From positions 11,726 through 75,725 of the forward strand of contig CAVUEP010000013.1 of NCBI GenBank assembly GCA_963740395.1: a DNA stretch of 64,000 bases. The letters run 5' to 3'. The stretch comes from CADEEN01 sp963740395 (GTDB lineage Bacteria; Pseudomonadota; Gammaproteobacteria; Burkholderiales; Burkholderiaceae_C). A program made the translations under genes and the position numbers. The notes under the pieces were generated by a model. It saw only the letters and a list, made by a program, of their open reading frames with translations, was not told where the DNA came from and did not search any database. Positions 17,389-27,181 of the stretch are shown here, in pieces (within the stretch, counting starts at the first letter, position 1; the number at the start of each line of letters is the position of its first letter).

Positions 17389-18285
17389 ATGCTCGATCAG
17401 GAGACCGACGACCGAGTCCGCGCGTTGCCGTGCTGGTCTGGCAATGTCGAGTTGTCGCTGCTGGGCGGGGGCATGACCAACCGCAACGTCCTCGTTGCCG
17501 ACGCGCGCGGTCAGCGTTTCGTGGTGCGCCTCGGGCGCGACATTCCGGCGCATGGCGTGCTGCGCTTCAATGAGCTGGCGGCGGCGCGCGCCGCACATGC
17601 GGTGGGCATTTCGCCCGAAGTGGTCTTGGCTGACGAAGGTTTGATGGTCAGCCGCTTCCTCGAGGGCCGGACCCTGACGCCCGAGGACGTGCGCGATCCG
17701 CGCACGCTCGCGCGGATCATCGACCTGGTTCGGCGCTGCCACCACGACATCCCGCGCCACCTGCAGCAGGGTCCCGCGATCCTGTTCTGGGTCTTCCACG
17801 TCATCCGCCACTACCTGCGGCTGCTGCGCGAACACGCGTCGAACCCCTTCGATGTCGAACTCGACGCCCTCGCCGCGAAGAGTGAAGCACTGGAGGCGGC
17901 GCTCGGCCCGGTGACGATCGTGTTCGGCCACAACGACCTGCTCGCCGCCAACCTGATCGACGACGGCAAGCGGCTGTGGCTGATCGACTGGGACTACGCC
18001 GGGTTCAACACCCCGCTGTTCGATCTGGCCAACCTGGCGTCGAACAACGAACTCACGCCCGAGCTCGAAGACGCCTTGCTCCACGGCTACTTCAACGGTC
18101 GCGTCAGTGCCGAACTTCGCCGCGGCTACACGGCAATGAAGTGCGCCTCATTGCTGCGCGAGGCGCTGTGGGGCGCGGTCTCGCAATTCAGCTCGGACAT
18201 CGACTTCGAATATGCAGCCTACGCCCGCAACCACCTCGCGCGCTTCGATCGCCTGTGGTCAACGTCCGAGGCCGGCACGGGCTGA
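17389..18285 (+). CDS. Choline/ethanolamine-kinase-like phosphotransferase
   Basis: A 298-residue aminoglycoside-phosphotransferase-fold kinase. It has LLGGGMTNRNVLV at residues about 25-37 (nucleotide loop), the catalytic Brenner motif FGHNDLLAANLI near 178-189 and the metal-binding LIDWDYAGFN near 198-207. These fit the choline kinase/LicA group. The ATG at 17389 follows GGAG. It lies 254 bp upstream of the branched-chain-type ABC transporter genes in the same direction, which could mean it acts on the imported compound, but a separate transcription unit is also possible. Confidence 0.8.
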   Translation: MLDQETDDRVRALPCWSGNVELSLLGGGMTNRNVLVADARGQRFVVRLGRDIPAHGVLRFNELAAARAAHAVGISPEVVLADEGLMVSRFLEGRTLTPEDVRDPRTLARIIDLVRRCHHDIPRHLQQGPAILFWVFHVIRHYLRLLREHASNPFDVELDALAAKSEALEAALGPVTIVFGHNDLLAANLIDDGKRLWLIDWDYAGFNTPLFDLANLASNNELTPELEDALLHGYFNGRVSAELRRGYTAMKCASLLREALWGAVSQFSSDIDFEYAAYARNHLARFDRLWSTSEAGTG

Positions 18286-18539
18286 TTCTTCACCACCGCG
18301 GCTGCAGGGAGTGGTGGCTGCGAGCGTTTCCAGTCCTTGATGCACGTCGCGTCGAGCGACAACCCTGAGTGTCAGACACGGGCCGCGGCCGATAATCGTT
18401 CACTTCACATTGGAGCGACCGATCTGTCCAACCGACGTCGAAGTCGAACAAGAACAGAAGAATGTCGGGTTTGCCCCGATGAAGTGCCGGTGCAAGGCAC
18501 ATTGCAATCCAAACTTCCTTTCAATCGCCGGAGTCCCGC

Positions 18540-19736
18540 ATGCATCCTCGTCTTCTGATCCCCGCCGTCGTCGCCCTGGCGGCCGTTCTGGCCGTGCCGC
18601 TGGCCGGCGCCCAGAGCAAGGAAATCCGCATCGCCCATGTGCACAGCCTGACCGGGCCGCTCGAAGCCTACGGCAAGCAGACCACCATCGGCTTCATGCT
18701 GGGTCTGGACTACGCCACCGGCGGCACCATGATGGTGGCGGGCAAGAAGCTGGTCGTGATCGAGAAGGACGACCAGGGCAAGCCCGATGTGGGCAAGAGC
18801 CTGCTGGCTGCCGCCTATGCCGACGACAAGGCCGACATCGCGGTCGGCCCCACCAGCAGCGGCGTTGCGCTGGCCATGCTGCCGGTGGCCGAGGAGTACA
18901 AGAAGATCCTCGTCGTCGAACCGGCGGTGGCCGACAGCATCACCGGCGACAAGTGGAACAAGTACATCTTTCGCACCGGCCGCAATTCCACCCAGGACGC
19001 GCTGAGCAATGCCGTCGCCGCCGACGCCGACGGCGTCTCGATCGTCACGCTGGCGCAGGACTACGCCTTCGGCCGCGACGGCGTCAAGGCCTTCAAGGAG
19101 GTGCTGAAGAAGTCCAAGGTCGTGCACGAGGAGTACCTGCCGCAGGCCACGACCGACTTCACGGCCGGCATCCAGCGCGCGATCGACGCGCTCAAGGACA
19201 GGCCGGGGCGCAAGTTCATCGCCGTCATCTGGGCCGGCGGCACGTCGCCCTTCAACGCGCTGGCCGCCGCCGACCTGGACAAGCGCTTTGGCATCAAGGT
19301 CAGCAGCGGCGGCAACATCCTGCCGGCGATGGTGGCCTACAAGCAGTTCCCGGGCCTGGAAGGCTCCATCTACTATTACTTCGGCATCCCGCAGAACCCG
19401 GTCAACTCGTGGCTGGTGGCCAGCCACTACAGCAAGTACAAGGCGCCGCCCGACTTCTTCACCGCCGGCGGCATGAGCGCGGCCATCGCGGTCGTCGAGG
19501 CGCTGAAGAAGACCAAGGGCGACACCGGCACCAACAAGCTCATCAGCGCCATGGAGGGCATGAGCTTCGAAACGCCCAAGGGCAAGATGACCTTCCGCAA
19601 GGAAGACCATCAGGCGATGCAGTCGATGTACCACTTCCGGATCAAGGTCGACCCCGCGTTTGCCTGGGGCGTGCCCGAACTGGTGCGCGAGATCAAGCCT
19701 GAAGACATGCAGGTGCCGATCAGAAACAAGCGCTGA
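18540..19736 (+). CDS. Branched-chain-type ABC transporter, periplasmic substrate-binding protein
   Basis: A 398-residue periplasmic-binding-protein fold of the LivJ/LivK/amide-binding class. A signal peptide (MHPRLLIPAVVALAAVLAVPLAGA) precedes the mature start QSKEIRIAHVHSLTGPLEAYGK, the typical opening of the class I solute-binding domain. Motifs include VGPTSSGVALAMLPVAEEYK and AQDYAFGRDGVKAFKEVL. It is the first gene of a five-gene transporter operon (binding protein, two ATPases, two permeases). The real ligand could be an amino acid, amide, urea or an aromatic compound; sequence alone does not decide. It is intact, unlike the two permease genes. Confidence 0.9.
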   Translation: MHPRLLIPAVVALAAVLAVPLAGAQSKEIRIAHVHSLTGPLEAYGKQTTIGFMLGLDYATGGTMMVAGKKLVVIEKDDQGKPDVGKSLLAAAYADDKADIAVGPTSSGVALAMLPVAEEYKKILVVEPAVADSITGDKWNKYIFRTGRNSTQDALSNAVAADADGVSIVTLAQDYAFGRDGVKAFKEVLKKSKVVHEEYLPQATTDFTAGIQRAIDALKDRPGRKFIAVIWAGGTSPFNALAAADLDKRFGIKVSSGGNILPAMVAYKQFPGLEGSIYYYFGIPQNPVNSWLVASHYSKYKAPPDFFTAGGMSAAIAVVEALKKTKGDTGTNKLISAMEGMSFETPKGKMTFRKEDHQAMQSMYHFRIKVDPAFAWGVPELVREIKPEDMQVPIRNKR

Positions 19737-19743
19737 TCGCACC

Positions 19744-20502
19744 TTGCTCGAGACCCGCGACCTCACGGTCCGCTTCGGCGGGCACGTGGCGGTGGACCAT
19801 GTGTCATGCCGCTTTGAAGCCGGCACCCTGACCTCCATCGTCGGCCCCAACGGCGCGGGCAAGACGACCTACTTCAACCTCATCTCGGGCCAGCTGCCGG
19901 CCAGCGAGGGCCAGGTGTTGTTGGCCGGCGAGGACATCGGCTCGCTGCCGGCGCCGCTGCGCACGCGCAAGGGCATGGGCCGCGCGTTCCAGTTGACCCA
20001 GCTGTTCCCGCGCCTGAGCGTGCAGGAGAACGTGCGCCTGGCGGTGCAGGCGCGCCACCGCGGCGGGCTCGATCTGCTGCGCATCTGGCTCGACCATCGC
20101 GGCTGGATCGACGAAGCGGTGGCCATCCTCGAGCAGGTCCAACTCGGCGACAAGCTCGACGTCGTGGCCGCCGCGCTGCCGCACGGCGACCAGCGCAAGC
20201 TCGAAGTGGCCCTGCTGATGGCGCTCGACCCCAAGGTCTACATGTTCGACGAACCCACCGCCGGCATGAGCGGCGACGACGTGCCGGTGGTGCTGGACCT
20301 GATCCGCAAGCTCAAGCAGCGCAGCGACCGCGTCATCCTGCTCGTCGAGCACAAGATGGACGTGGTGCGCGAGCTCTCCGACCGCATCGTCGTGCTGCAC
20401 AACGGCCGCCTCGTCGCCGACGGCGATCCGGCCGCGGTGATCGCCAGCCCGGCGGTGCAGAACGCCTACCTCGGCCTGGGCGTCGAAGAGGAATCGGCGT
20501 GA
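19744..20502 (+). CDS. livG: LivG-type ABC transporter ATPase
   Basis: A 252-residue ATPase starting at a TTG (19744), 7 bp after the binding-protein stop. It has Walker A GPNGAGKTTYF at about residue 35 and the LivG-type FQLTQLFPRLSVQENVRLAVQ segment. The signature region is degenerate (LPHGDQRKLEVALLMALDPK instead of LSYGxQR), with Walker B VYMFDEPTAGMSG and the H-loop LLVEHKMDVV. The family normally has an ATG start and a longer N-terminus, so a slightly different start is possible. It overlaps livF by 4 bp. It energises import through LivH/LivM. Confidence 0.9.
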   Translation: MLETRDLTVRFGGHVAVDHVSCRFEAGTLTSIVGPNGAGKTTYFNLISGQLPASEGQVLLAGEDIGSLPAPLRTRKGMGRAFQLTQLFPRLSVQENVRLAVQARHRGGLDLLRIWLDHRGWIDEAVAILEQVQLGDKLDVVAAALPHGDQRKLEVALLMALDPKVYMFDEPTAGMSGDDVPVVLDLIRKLKQRSDRVILLVEHKMDVVRELSDRIVVLHNGRLVADGDPAAVIASPAVQNAYLGLGVEEESA

Positions 20503-21233
20503 GCAACCTGCTGCAACTGCAGGGCGTGCACACGCACATCGGCGCGTACCACATCCTGCACGGCGTCGACCTCGACGTGCCCGAGGGCCAGGTGACGATG
20601 CTGCTGGGCCGCAATGGCGCCGGCAAGACGACGACGCTGCGCACCATCATGGGCCTGTGGCCGGCGTCGAGCGGCAGCGTGACGATCAGAGGCGAAGACC
20701 TCAAGGGCCAGTCCACGCCCGAGATCGCCCAACGCGGCGTGGCCTACGTGCCCGAGAGCATGGGCATCTTCGGCGACCTCACGGTGGCCGAGAACATGCT
20801 GCTGGCGGCGCGCGCGGCCTCGCGCGTCGAGACCATCGACCGCGCGCGGCTGGACTGGATCTTCGGCCTCTTTCCGGCGCTGCAGAAGTTCTGGCTCTAC
20901 CCGGCCGGCAAGCTCAGCGGCGGCCAGAAGCAGATGCTGGCGGTGGCGCGCGCCATCGTCGAGCCGCGCGCGCTGCTGCTGATCGACGAACCCAGCAAGG
21001 GGCTGGCGCCGTCGATCGTGGCCAACCTGATCACGGCGCTGCGCGAACTCAAGGCGCAGCGCTGCACGATCCTGCTCGTCGAGCAGAACTTCGCCATGGC
21101 CAAGGCGCTGGGCGACCGGGTCGCCGTGATGGACGACGGCCGTGTCGTGCACGCCGGTGCGATGGCCGAGCTGGTCGAGGACGAGGCGCTGCAGCAGCGC
21201 CTGCTCGGCCTGTCGCTGGGGGCGCACGCATGA
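20499..21233 (+). CDS. livF: LivF-type ABC transporter ATPase
   Basis: A 244-residue ATPase. It has Walker A LGRNGAGKTTTLRTIMGL near residue 36, signature LSGGQKQMLAVARA, Walker B LLLIDEPSKGLAPS and H-loop ILLVEQNFAMAKAL, all in the LivF order and length. The ATG overlaps the livG stop (ATGA type), and its own stop overlaps the livH start, showing tight coupling. It forms the heterodimeric ATPase with LivG. Confidence 0.92.
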   Translation: MSNLLQLQGVHTHIGAYHILHGVDLDVPEGQVTMLLGRNGAGKTTTLRTIMGLWPASSGSVTIRGEDLKGQSTPEIAQRGVAYVPESMGIFGDLTVAENMLLAARAASRVETIDRARLDWIFGLFPALQKFWLYPAGKLSGGQKQMLAVARAIVEPRALLLIDEPSKGLAPSIVANLITALRELKAQRCTILLVEQNFAMAKALGDRVAVMDDGRVVHAGAMAELVEDEALQQRLLGLSLGAHA

Positions 21234-22235
21234 AGGCCGCGGCGAACGCGATCCCGAAGGCGGCCTTCGACTGGATTCCGCTGCTGCTGCTGCTGGGGCT
21301 GGCCGGCATCGCGCTGCCGCTGGTCGGGTCGCCATCGACCTGGCTCACGCTCACGGTCGCCGGGCTGGCGATGGGCCTGATCGTCTTTGTCATCGCCTCG
21401 GGCCTGACGCTGGTGTTCGGGCTCATGGACGTGCTCAATTTCGGCCATGGCGTCTTCATCGCCTTCGGCGCCTTCGTCGCCACCAGCGTGATGGCCGGCA
21501 TGGTGGACTGGACGGCGCACCGACTCGTTGGCGCTCAACCTGGGCGCCATCGGCCTGGCGATGTTGGCCGCGATGCTCGTTGCGGCGGCGCTGGGCTGGT
21601 TCTTCGAGCGTGTCATCGTGCGCCCGGTCTACGGCCAGCACCTCAAGCAGATCCTGATCACGATGGGCGGCATGATCGTCGGCGAGGAGATCATCAAGGT
21701 CATCTGGGGTCCGCAGCAGATTGCGCTGCTGCTGCCGGCGATGTTGCGCGGGTCGTTCCTGATCGGCGACGCGGCGATCGAGAAGTACCGCGTGCTGGCG
21801 GTCGTGATCGGCCTGCTGGTCTTCGCGGCGCTGAGCTGGACGCTGGCGCGCACCAAGGTCGGCCTGCTGGTGCGCGCCGGCGTGCAGGACCGCGAGATGG
21901 TCGAAGCGCTGGGCTACCGCATCAGCCGCCTGTTCGTCGGCGTGTTCGTCGCCGGCTCGGCCCTGGCCGGCCTGGGCGGTGCGCTGTGGGGCCTGTACCA
22001 GCAGAGCGTGACGCCGCAGATCGGCAGCCACATCAACGTGCTGCTGTTCATCGTCATCATCATCGGCGGCCTCGGTTCGACCCTGGGCTGCTTCGTCGGC
22101 GCGCTGGCCATCGGGCTGCTCGCCAACTACACCGGCTTCCTGGCGCCCAAGCTGGCCCTGTTCTCGAACATCGCGCTGATGGCGGCCGTGCTGCTGTGGC
22201 GTCCGCGCGGCCTTTACCCCGTGACCAGCCGGTGA
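21230..22235 (+). pseudogene. livH: LivH-type ABC permease, one +1 frameshift
   Basis: The first part, from the ATG at 21230 (MKAAANAIPKAAFDWIPLLL ... VFGLMDVLNFGHGVFIAFGAF), runs to WTAH near 21519. The homologous reading then continues one frame over from DSLALNLGAIGLAML to WRPRGLYPVTSR. The locus is 1,006 bp, one more than a multiple of three, and removing one C near 21521 restores a 334-residue permease of normal length. Both halves are well conserved, so either the sequence has a single-base error or the inactivation is very recent. It would form half of the membrane channel. Confidence 0.88.
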
Positions 22236-22242
22236 CGTCGCG

Positions 22243-23315
22243 ATGAGCCGCCTCTTGTCGCACGACGGGCCGCGCAGCCGCTGGCTGGCCGGCGCCTTGA
22301 TCCTGCTCGTGCTGGCGCTGGCGCTGGCGCCGTTCGTGTTCCCCGGCGCCAAGGCGCTGGCGGTGGCGTCCAAGACTGCTGGTCTTCGTGCTGCTGGTGG
22401 CCAGCTTCGACCTGCTGCTGGGTTACACCGGCATCGTCAGCTTTGCGCACACGATGTTCTTCGGCGTCGGCGCCTACGGCGTGGCGATCGCCAGCACGCG
22501 GCTGGGCGAAGGCTGGGCCGCGGTCGGCCTCGGCGTGGTCGCCGCATTGCTGGTGTCGCTGGTGCTGTCGCTGCTCATCGGCCTGTTCAGCCTGCGCGTC
22601 AAGGCCATCTTCTTCGCCATGATCACGCTCGCCGTGGCCAGCGCGTTCCAGACCGGCGTCTCGCAGCTCAGCGACTTCACGGGCGGCGAGGACGGCCTGA
22701 GCTTCAAGAACCCCGAATGGCTGAGCCCTTCCTTCGAGCCTTTCGAGAGCGAGATCTTCGGCGTGCATGATCGACGGCAAGCTGATCGCCTACTGGCTGA
22801 TCTTCGTCGTCGTCGTGCTGTGTTTCCTGCTGCTGCTGCGCATCGTCAATTCGCCCTTCGGCCGCGTGCTGCAGGCGATTCGCGAGAACGACTTCCGCGC
22901 CGAGGCCATCGGCTACCGCACCGTGGTCTACCGCACGCTGGCCAGCGTGCTGTCGGCGCTGTTCGCCACCGTCGCCGGTGCGCTGCTGGCGCTGTCGCTG
23001 CGCTATGTCGGGCCCGATACCGCGCTGTCCTTCGAGATCATGCTCGACGTGCTGCTGATCGTCGTCATCGGCGGCATGGGCACGCTGTACGGCGCAGCAA
23101 TCGGTGCGGCGCTGTTCGTGCTGGCGCAGAACTACCTGCAGGACCTGCTCAAGGTCGCGGCCGGTATCTTCGAAGGGGTGCCGTTGCTCGGTGCCATCCT
23201 GACGCCCGAGCGTTGGCTGCTCTGGCTGGGGGTGCTGTTCGTGCTCTCCGTCTACCACTTCCCCAGCGGCATCGTCGGCCGCCTGCGCGCGCGTCGCGAC
23301 AAGGGCTCGACATGA
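22243..23315 (+). pseudogene. livM: LivM-type ABC permease, two +1 frameshifts
   Basis: Three consecutive frames carry one LivM-like protein. MSRLLSHDGPRSRWLAGAL ... KALAVASK runs to about 22374, then LLVFVLLVASFDLLLGYTGI ... FESEIFGV to about 22765, then MIDGKLIAYWLIFVVVVL ... LRARRDKGST to the stop. The length of 1,073 bp equals a multiple of three plus two. Removing an A near 22375 and a C near 22766 restores 356 codons with the stop at 23313-23315. The pieces are clearly conserved, including IRENDFRAEAIGYR in the cytoplasmic loop. Either two sequence errors or recent decay; the transporter would be dead if real. Confidence 0.88.
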
Positions 23316-23444
23316 ATGGGCCGCGCTCGCGTGGCCGCGTCTGCAATAGCCGCAAGACCGCGCTGCGCCAACCGCGGCCAGCGTGTCGCCCGGGCACAGC
23401 ATTCCGCACTACCGATTCAGGATCATTTAACAGAGGAGAATGAC

Positions 23445-23996
23445 ATGCGCAGCACCGCTCTGAAAACGCTCGCCACTCTTGGCCCGCTCGCCGCAGCCGG
23501 TCTACTTTCCTGCGGCGCACTTGCCGCCGACATGAATAAGGCCGTGCTGACACCGCCGGCTGCCTTCGGGACGCCAAGCACCGCGCAACCTGGTTTCACG
23601 CCACCCGCCGCGTTGACGCCGCCCGCCGCTAAGACCGCGCCCAGTCCAAGCGTCACGCCAACACAAGGTCCGCAGCCACTACGCCCCAGTCTCAATGCGC
23701 AGGACAAGGCGCAACAGGTGGGTATCGACAAGTCTTATGCGGTCAACATCCGTGTTCTCGAACAACGGGTGAGCGATCTGGAACAGAAGTTGGAGAAACT
23801 TCAACGGTCGGCTACGACGCAGACCGCACATACGCACTCGTACCGAGCTCCGATGTGCCAGACGTTTGTTACCCTGCCCAACCTGCAGACGGCACTCGGC
23901 GATACCGGCCGCTACCCGTCCGGAACTGGCGTCTGTTTGAATCGCTTCTCCACGGCGGGCGTTCCCGATGCTCAGACGTCTGTACCGGGAAAGTAG
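23445..23996 (+). CDS. Secreted coiled-coil protein, unknown function
   Basis: A 183-residue protein from the ATG at 23445, preceded by GAGGAG. The signal peptide MRSTALKTLATLGPLAAAGLLSCGALAA is followed by a Pro/Ala/Thr-rich segment with repeated TPPAA motifs (residues 35-90), a short coiled coil (VLEQRVSDLEQKLEKLQ, about 118-134) and a C-terminal part with two Cys (MCQTFVTLP, GVCLNRF). It is probably exported to the periplasm or surface. It lies between livM and the displaced dnaE2 tail, just outside island 2, yet resembles the island genes in style. I do not recognise a family. Confidence 0.7.
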   Translation: MRSTALKTLATLGPLAAAGLLSCGALAADMNKAVLTPPAAFGTPSTAQPGFTPPAALTPPAAKTAPSPSVTPTQGPQPLRPSLNAQDKAQQVGIDKSYAVNIRVLEQRVSDLEQKLEKLQRSATTQTAHTHSYRAPMCQTFVTLPNLQTALGDTGRYPSGTGVCLNRFSTAGVPDAQTSVPGK

Positions 23997-24112
23997 GGCC
24001 TGATCGGACCGGGTAGGCCCGGACGATCGGGCGTCATCGCGCGCAGGAGGGTCTGCCGCGCAATGTCTTGCACGCGACGCTCCCGCGGAGACTGGCGGGC
24101 CAGCCACGACGC

Positions 24113-24185
24113 TCAATGAATGTCCCTCGAACCGATCGCCAGGTTGCCCAGCCACGGCCAACAGGCGCGTGCAAAGCAGTTGGGC
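24113..24185 (-). pseudogene. Displaced 3' tail of dnaE2 (direct repeat of 32177-32310)
   Basis: TCAATGAATGTCCCTCGAAC and the bases to CCAGCCACGG repeat, with a few changes, the 3' end of dnaE2 at 32177-32220. A match to 32289-32312 (CCANCAGGCGCG) then follows, skipping 72 bp between two copies of GCCCNGCCACGG. Read on the minus strand it still ends PWLGNLAIGSRDIH-stop, against TPWLGSLATSSRDFH-stop in the intact gene. Orientation is the same as in dnaE2. It marks the outer boundary of island 2. Confidence 0.75.
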
Positions 24186-24280
24186 TGTCTGGTGCTCGCC
24201 ATGGGCCCCCTTCATGCCGACGCCTCCCACGCGCTGGCCGGGGGCAGTGCTCGTTGTTGAAGCCTTACCATGCCTCAGAC

Positions 24281-27181
24281 ATGGATTCGAACGCAGCTGA
24301 GGCCCCCGCCGAAAACACCCGACGCCTCAGTGACGTCACTCCGTGGCAGTTGGTGCTGATGGGTCGGGTGGAAGCGCGGAGCGCCACGACGTCCATCACG
24401 CGTTGGCCCAGCAGGGCCGTTGCTGCTTTGCTGGCGCGCCTGGCCCTCTTGCCCAATCGCGTGCACGGGCGCGAGGAACTGATCGAGTTGCTGTGGCCGG
24501 GCGTGTCGCTCGACGCGGGCCGGGGGCGCCTGCGCCAGGCGTTGTCCAGCCTGCGTAGTCTGCTGCGGCCTGCGGATGCGACGGCGCCGGCGGTACTGCT
24601 GACCGACCGGCAGACCGTGCGTATGAACGCGCAAGCGCTGGATTGCGACGTGTTGCAGTTCGAACGCCACCTGGCCGCGGGCCGCCACGCCGCGGCGCGA
24701 GCATGCTACGTCGGCGAGTTGATGCCCGGGTTCTTCGACGACTGGATCGTCGCCGAGCGCCATCGACTGGAGGCGCTGTTCGGGCGTTTGCCTCCGCCCA
24801 GCGCCCTCGCACCATGCGCCGCGACGCCGGTGGATGCGGTGGAAAGCCACGGTCGCACCACGCCGCGGTCCGCCCTGCCGTCGTACTGGTCACGCGCGTT
24901 TGGGCAAGAAGCCATCGTCGACCGGCTCGTCGATATCGTGCAAGCGCGCCGGCTGGTGACGGTCCTCGGCCCCGGTGGCAATGGCAAGACACGCTTGGCC
25001 GTCGCAGCCGCGCGCACGTTGGCAGATGCGGCTGCGCCGGCCTTTGACCAAGTGGTGTTCGTGCCATTGGTTGACGATCGCAGTGCTCAAGAGGTGTGGG
25101 ACGCGTTGGCGCGGGCATTCCGCGCTGAAGGTACCGGCCGGCCAGCGCACAGGGTGCTGGCCAGGATCGGCCAGCAGACCTCGCTCCTGGTGTTGGACAA
25201 CGTCGAACAGGTCAACGCCGAGCTCGGCGACGTACTGACGGAACTGCTGCAAGCTTGCCCGGCACTGCACCTGCTGCTGACCTCGCGTCGCCGCGTCGGC
25301 ATGCAGGGCGAACAGGTGTTCGAAATGCCGGGCCTGCCGGTGCCCGAGCCGAGTGCAGACGGCGCGTACCGACCCGACGCCGTGGTCGACAACCCCAGCG
25401 TGGCGCTGTTCGTGGACCGCGCGCGCGAGTCGCGCCCTGAGTTCCACCTGACGCCGCACAACGTCACGGCCGTGGTCGGCCTCGTGCGTTTGCTCGGCGG
25501 CATGCCGCTGGCCATCGAACTGGCCGCTTCACGCGTGCGCGCCATGCAGCCACGCGAACTGCTCGAACGCCTGCGCCACGATGCCGGTTCGCCACTGCTC
25601 GACCTGTTGGCACGGCCGTCGGCGACGGCCACCGCGCGCTCTCGACACGCCTCGATGCGTCACGTGGTGGCCTGGAGTTGGAGCCAGCTGCGTCCCGAGG
25701 TGACCGACCTGCTGCGGGCGATGTCGGTGTTTTCCGCGCCGGCCACGGTGGAGGCCATCACGCAGGCGCTGACCGGGCTGCGCGGGGCCGCGCCGGAGTC
25801 GCCTGGCAGCCGGCAGGCTGAATCTGAGTCTGAAAGTTTGGTGCCGGGCACGGCGGCGGTGCAGGCATTGCTGGGCGATGCGCTCGAGGCGTCGCTGGTG
25901 CAGGCTGTGCCCCCGCCGACGGCGGGCCCGCCGCCTGACACGGCCCAGCCCGACGCTTCGATCGTCCGAACAGCTTATGCGCTCCTGCCGCCGGTTCGTG
26001 AATACGCGGCCGAGCAATGCACCGCCAGCGAGCCACGCCGCGTTCGCAGCTGGCTGCGGCGCTGGTTGGCCGCTCAGGCGCTGCAGGGCATGCCCAGACA
26101 GCGTACGGCGCTCGAGGCAGACCTTGTGCACGTCTGGAGCCTGATGCTGCGCGCCGCCGACGACGCGGACCCTCAAGCCGCGCTGGCGCTTGGTGTGTAC
26201 TTGAAGGGCGAATGGAACCGGGCGCCGTCGATGCCCGAATTGCTGGGCGTGCTCGAAGGTGCCCTGGCACAACAGCCTGCGGGCACCCAGGACGCGGTGG
26301 TCAGTCAGGCCCACTACATGTTGGCCGTGCAATACCAATTGCGCGCGCTGAACGATCGCGCAGTGCATCACGCCCACCACGCTGTGGCCAGCGCGCCCGA
26401 TGATCTGTCACGCGCGCTGGCCCTGTCGATACGCTCTTGGATCGGTGTGCAGCAAGGTGCAGATGCGTTGCACGTTCAGCCGGACCTTGTCGAGTCGGAG
26501 GAATTGGCATCCCGATGCGGCGACGCCCGTGCGCAGGCCCTGATTGCCGGTCTGCGCGCGTCGGTGGCCGTCAAGTACTTCGAGGATTACGCTGCCGCTG
26601 AAATCCTGTTGAACGAGTGCGTGCGCATGTTCGACGGGCAGGGCGACGTCGGCCAGGCCTGTTTTCGCCGCATCGAGTTGGCCCTCTGCTGGGCCTGGAC
26701 AGGGCGCGAGGCGCAAGCCCTCGCAGCTCTGGAGGCCGCTGTGCACACCTGCAGAACGGCGGGCCTGTCGCTGATCCTTGTCTACGCCTTGACCTCGCTG
26801 GGGCGGGTGCGAATGCGCGTGCACGACGGCGAGGCAGCGCGGCATTGCCTTGAAGAAGCCGCGCGGAACGCGCTGGAGTGCGATTGGCCTGCCTTGTTGC
26901 CACCCGTCTTGCTCCATCTGTCCGGCGCCTGGGCGTTGAGCGACAGGGCCAACCCAGCCGCGCTGTTGTTCGGCCACGCGATGTGCCGCTGGGCTCACGA
27001 CCTGGGGTCGATCAACCGCCCCGAAGCGCGTGAACTGAAACGAAACCGCCGCCTGCTGCGCCTGGCCTTGGGGCCCGCCGTGGCACAGGAATTGATCACC
27101 GCAGGCGGCCGCATGTCGGCCGAAGATCTGGTCGCACTGCTGCGCGACGGCGCGACGGCGGCAGACCCCACGCGACACTGA
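24281..27181 (+). CDS. SARP/AfsR-like regulator: winged helix and BTAD fused to STAND ATPase
   Basis: A 966-residue regulator from the ATG at 24281. Residues 15-170 form a SARP-type DNA-binding and BTAD module (ALLARLALLPNRVHGREELI, LLWPGVSLDAGRGRLRQALS, YVGELMPGFFDDWIVAERHR). Residues about 205-480 are an NB-ARC/STAND ATPase with Walker A LGPGGNGKTRLAVAAART near 228 and Walker B TSLLVLDNVEQV near 303. The motifs HLLLTSRRRV and GGMPLAIELAASRVRAM are classic for AfsR/GutR-type NTPases. The C-terminal half is helical and TPR-like. It is the first gene inside island 2, reading toward the secreted genes, its likely targets. Domain order is the reverse of the island 1 regulator, so the two are functional analogues rather than close paralogues. 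Confidence 0.82.
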   Translation: MDSNAAEAPAENTRRLSDVTPWQLVLMGRVEARSATTSITRWPSRAVAALLARLALLPNRVHGREELIELLWPGVSLDAGRGRLRQALSSLRSLLRPADATAPAVLLTDRQTVRMNAQALDCDVLQFERHLAAGRHAAARACYVGELMPGFFDDWIVAERHRLEALFGRLPPPSALAPCAATPVDAVESHGRTTPRSALPSYWSRAFGQEAIVDRLVDIVQARRLVTVLGPGGNGKTRLAVAAARTLADAAAPAFDQVVFVPLVDDRSAQEVWDALARAFRAEGTGRPAHRVLARIGQQTSLLVLDNVEQVNAELGDVLTELLQACPALHLLLTSRRRVGMQGEQVFEMPGLPVPEPSADGAYRPDAVVDNPSVALFVDRARESRPEFHLTPHNVTAVVGLVRLLGGMPLAIELAASRVRAMQPRELLERLRHDAGSPLLDLLARPSATATARSRHASMRHVVAWSWSQLRPEVTDLLRAMSVFSAPATVEAITQALTGLRGAAPESPGSRQAESESESLVPGTAAVQALLGDALEASLVQAVPPPTAGPPPDTAQPDASIVRTAYALLPPVREYAAEQCTASEPRRVRSWLRRWLAAQALQGMPRQRTALEADLVHVWSLMLRAADDADPQAALALGVYLKGEWNRAPSMPELLGVLEGALAQQPAGTQDAVVSQAHYMLAVQYQLRALNDRAVHHAHHAVASAPDDLSRALALSIRSWIGVQQGADALHVQPDLVESEELASRCGDARAQALIAGLRASVAVKYFEDYAAAEILLNECVRMFDGQGDVGQACFRRIELALCWAWTGREAQALAALEAAVHTCRTAGLSLILVYALTSLGRVRMRVHDGEAARHCLEEAARNALECDWPALLPPVLLHLSGAWALSDRANPAALLFGHAMCRWAHDLGSINRPEARELKRNRRLLRLALGPAVAQELITAGGRMSAEDLVALLRDGATAADPTRH

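Noticed and set aside
18286..18539. Possible small gene or regulatory RNA before the binding-protein gene
   Set aside because: No ribosome site with a plausible ORF and no convincing hairpin; only leader sequence is likely.
23997..24230. Leftward ORF containing LLAVAGQPGDRFEG
   Set aside because: It is an out-of-frame reading of the displaced dnaE2 tail; the same peptide pattern occurs out of frame at intact dnaE2.
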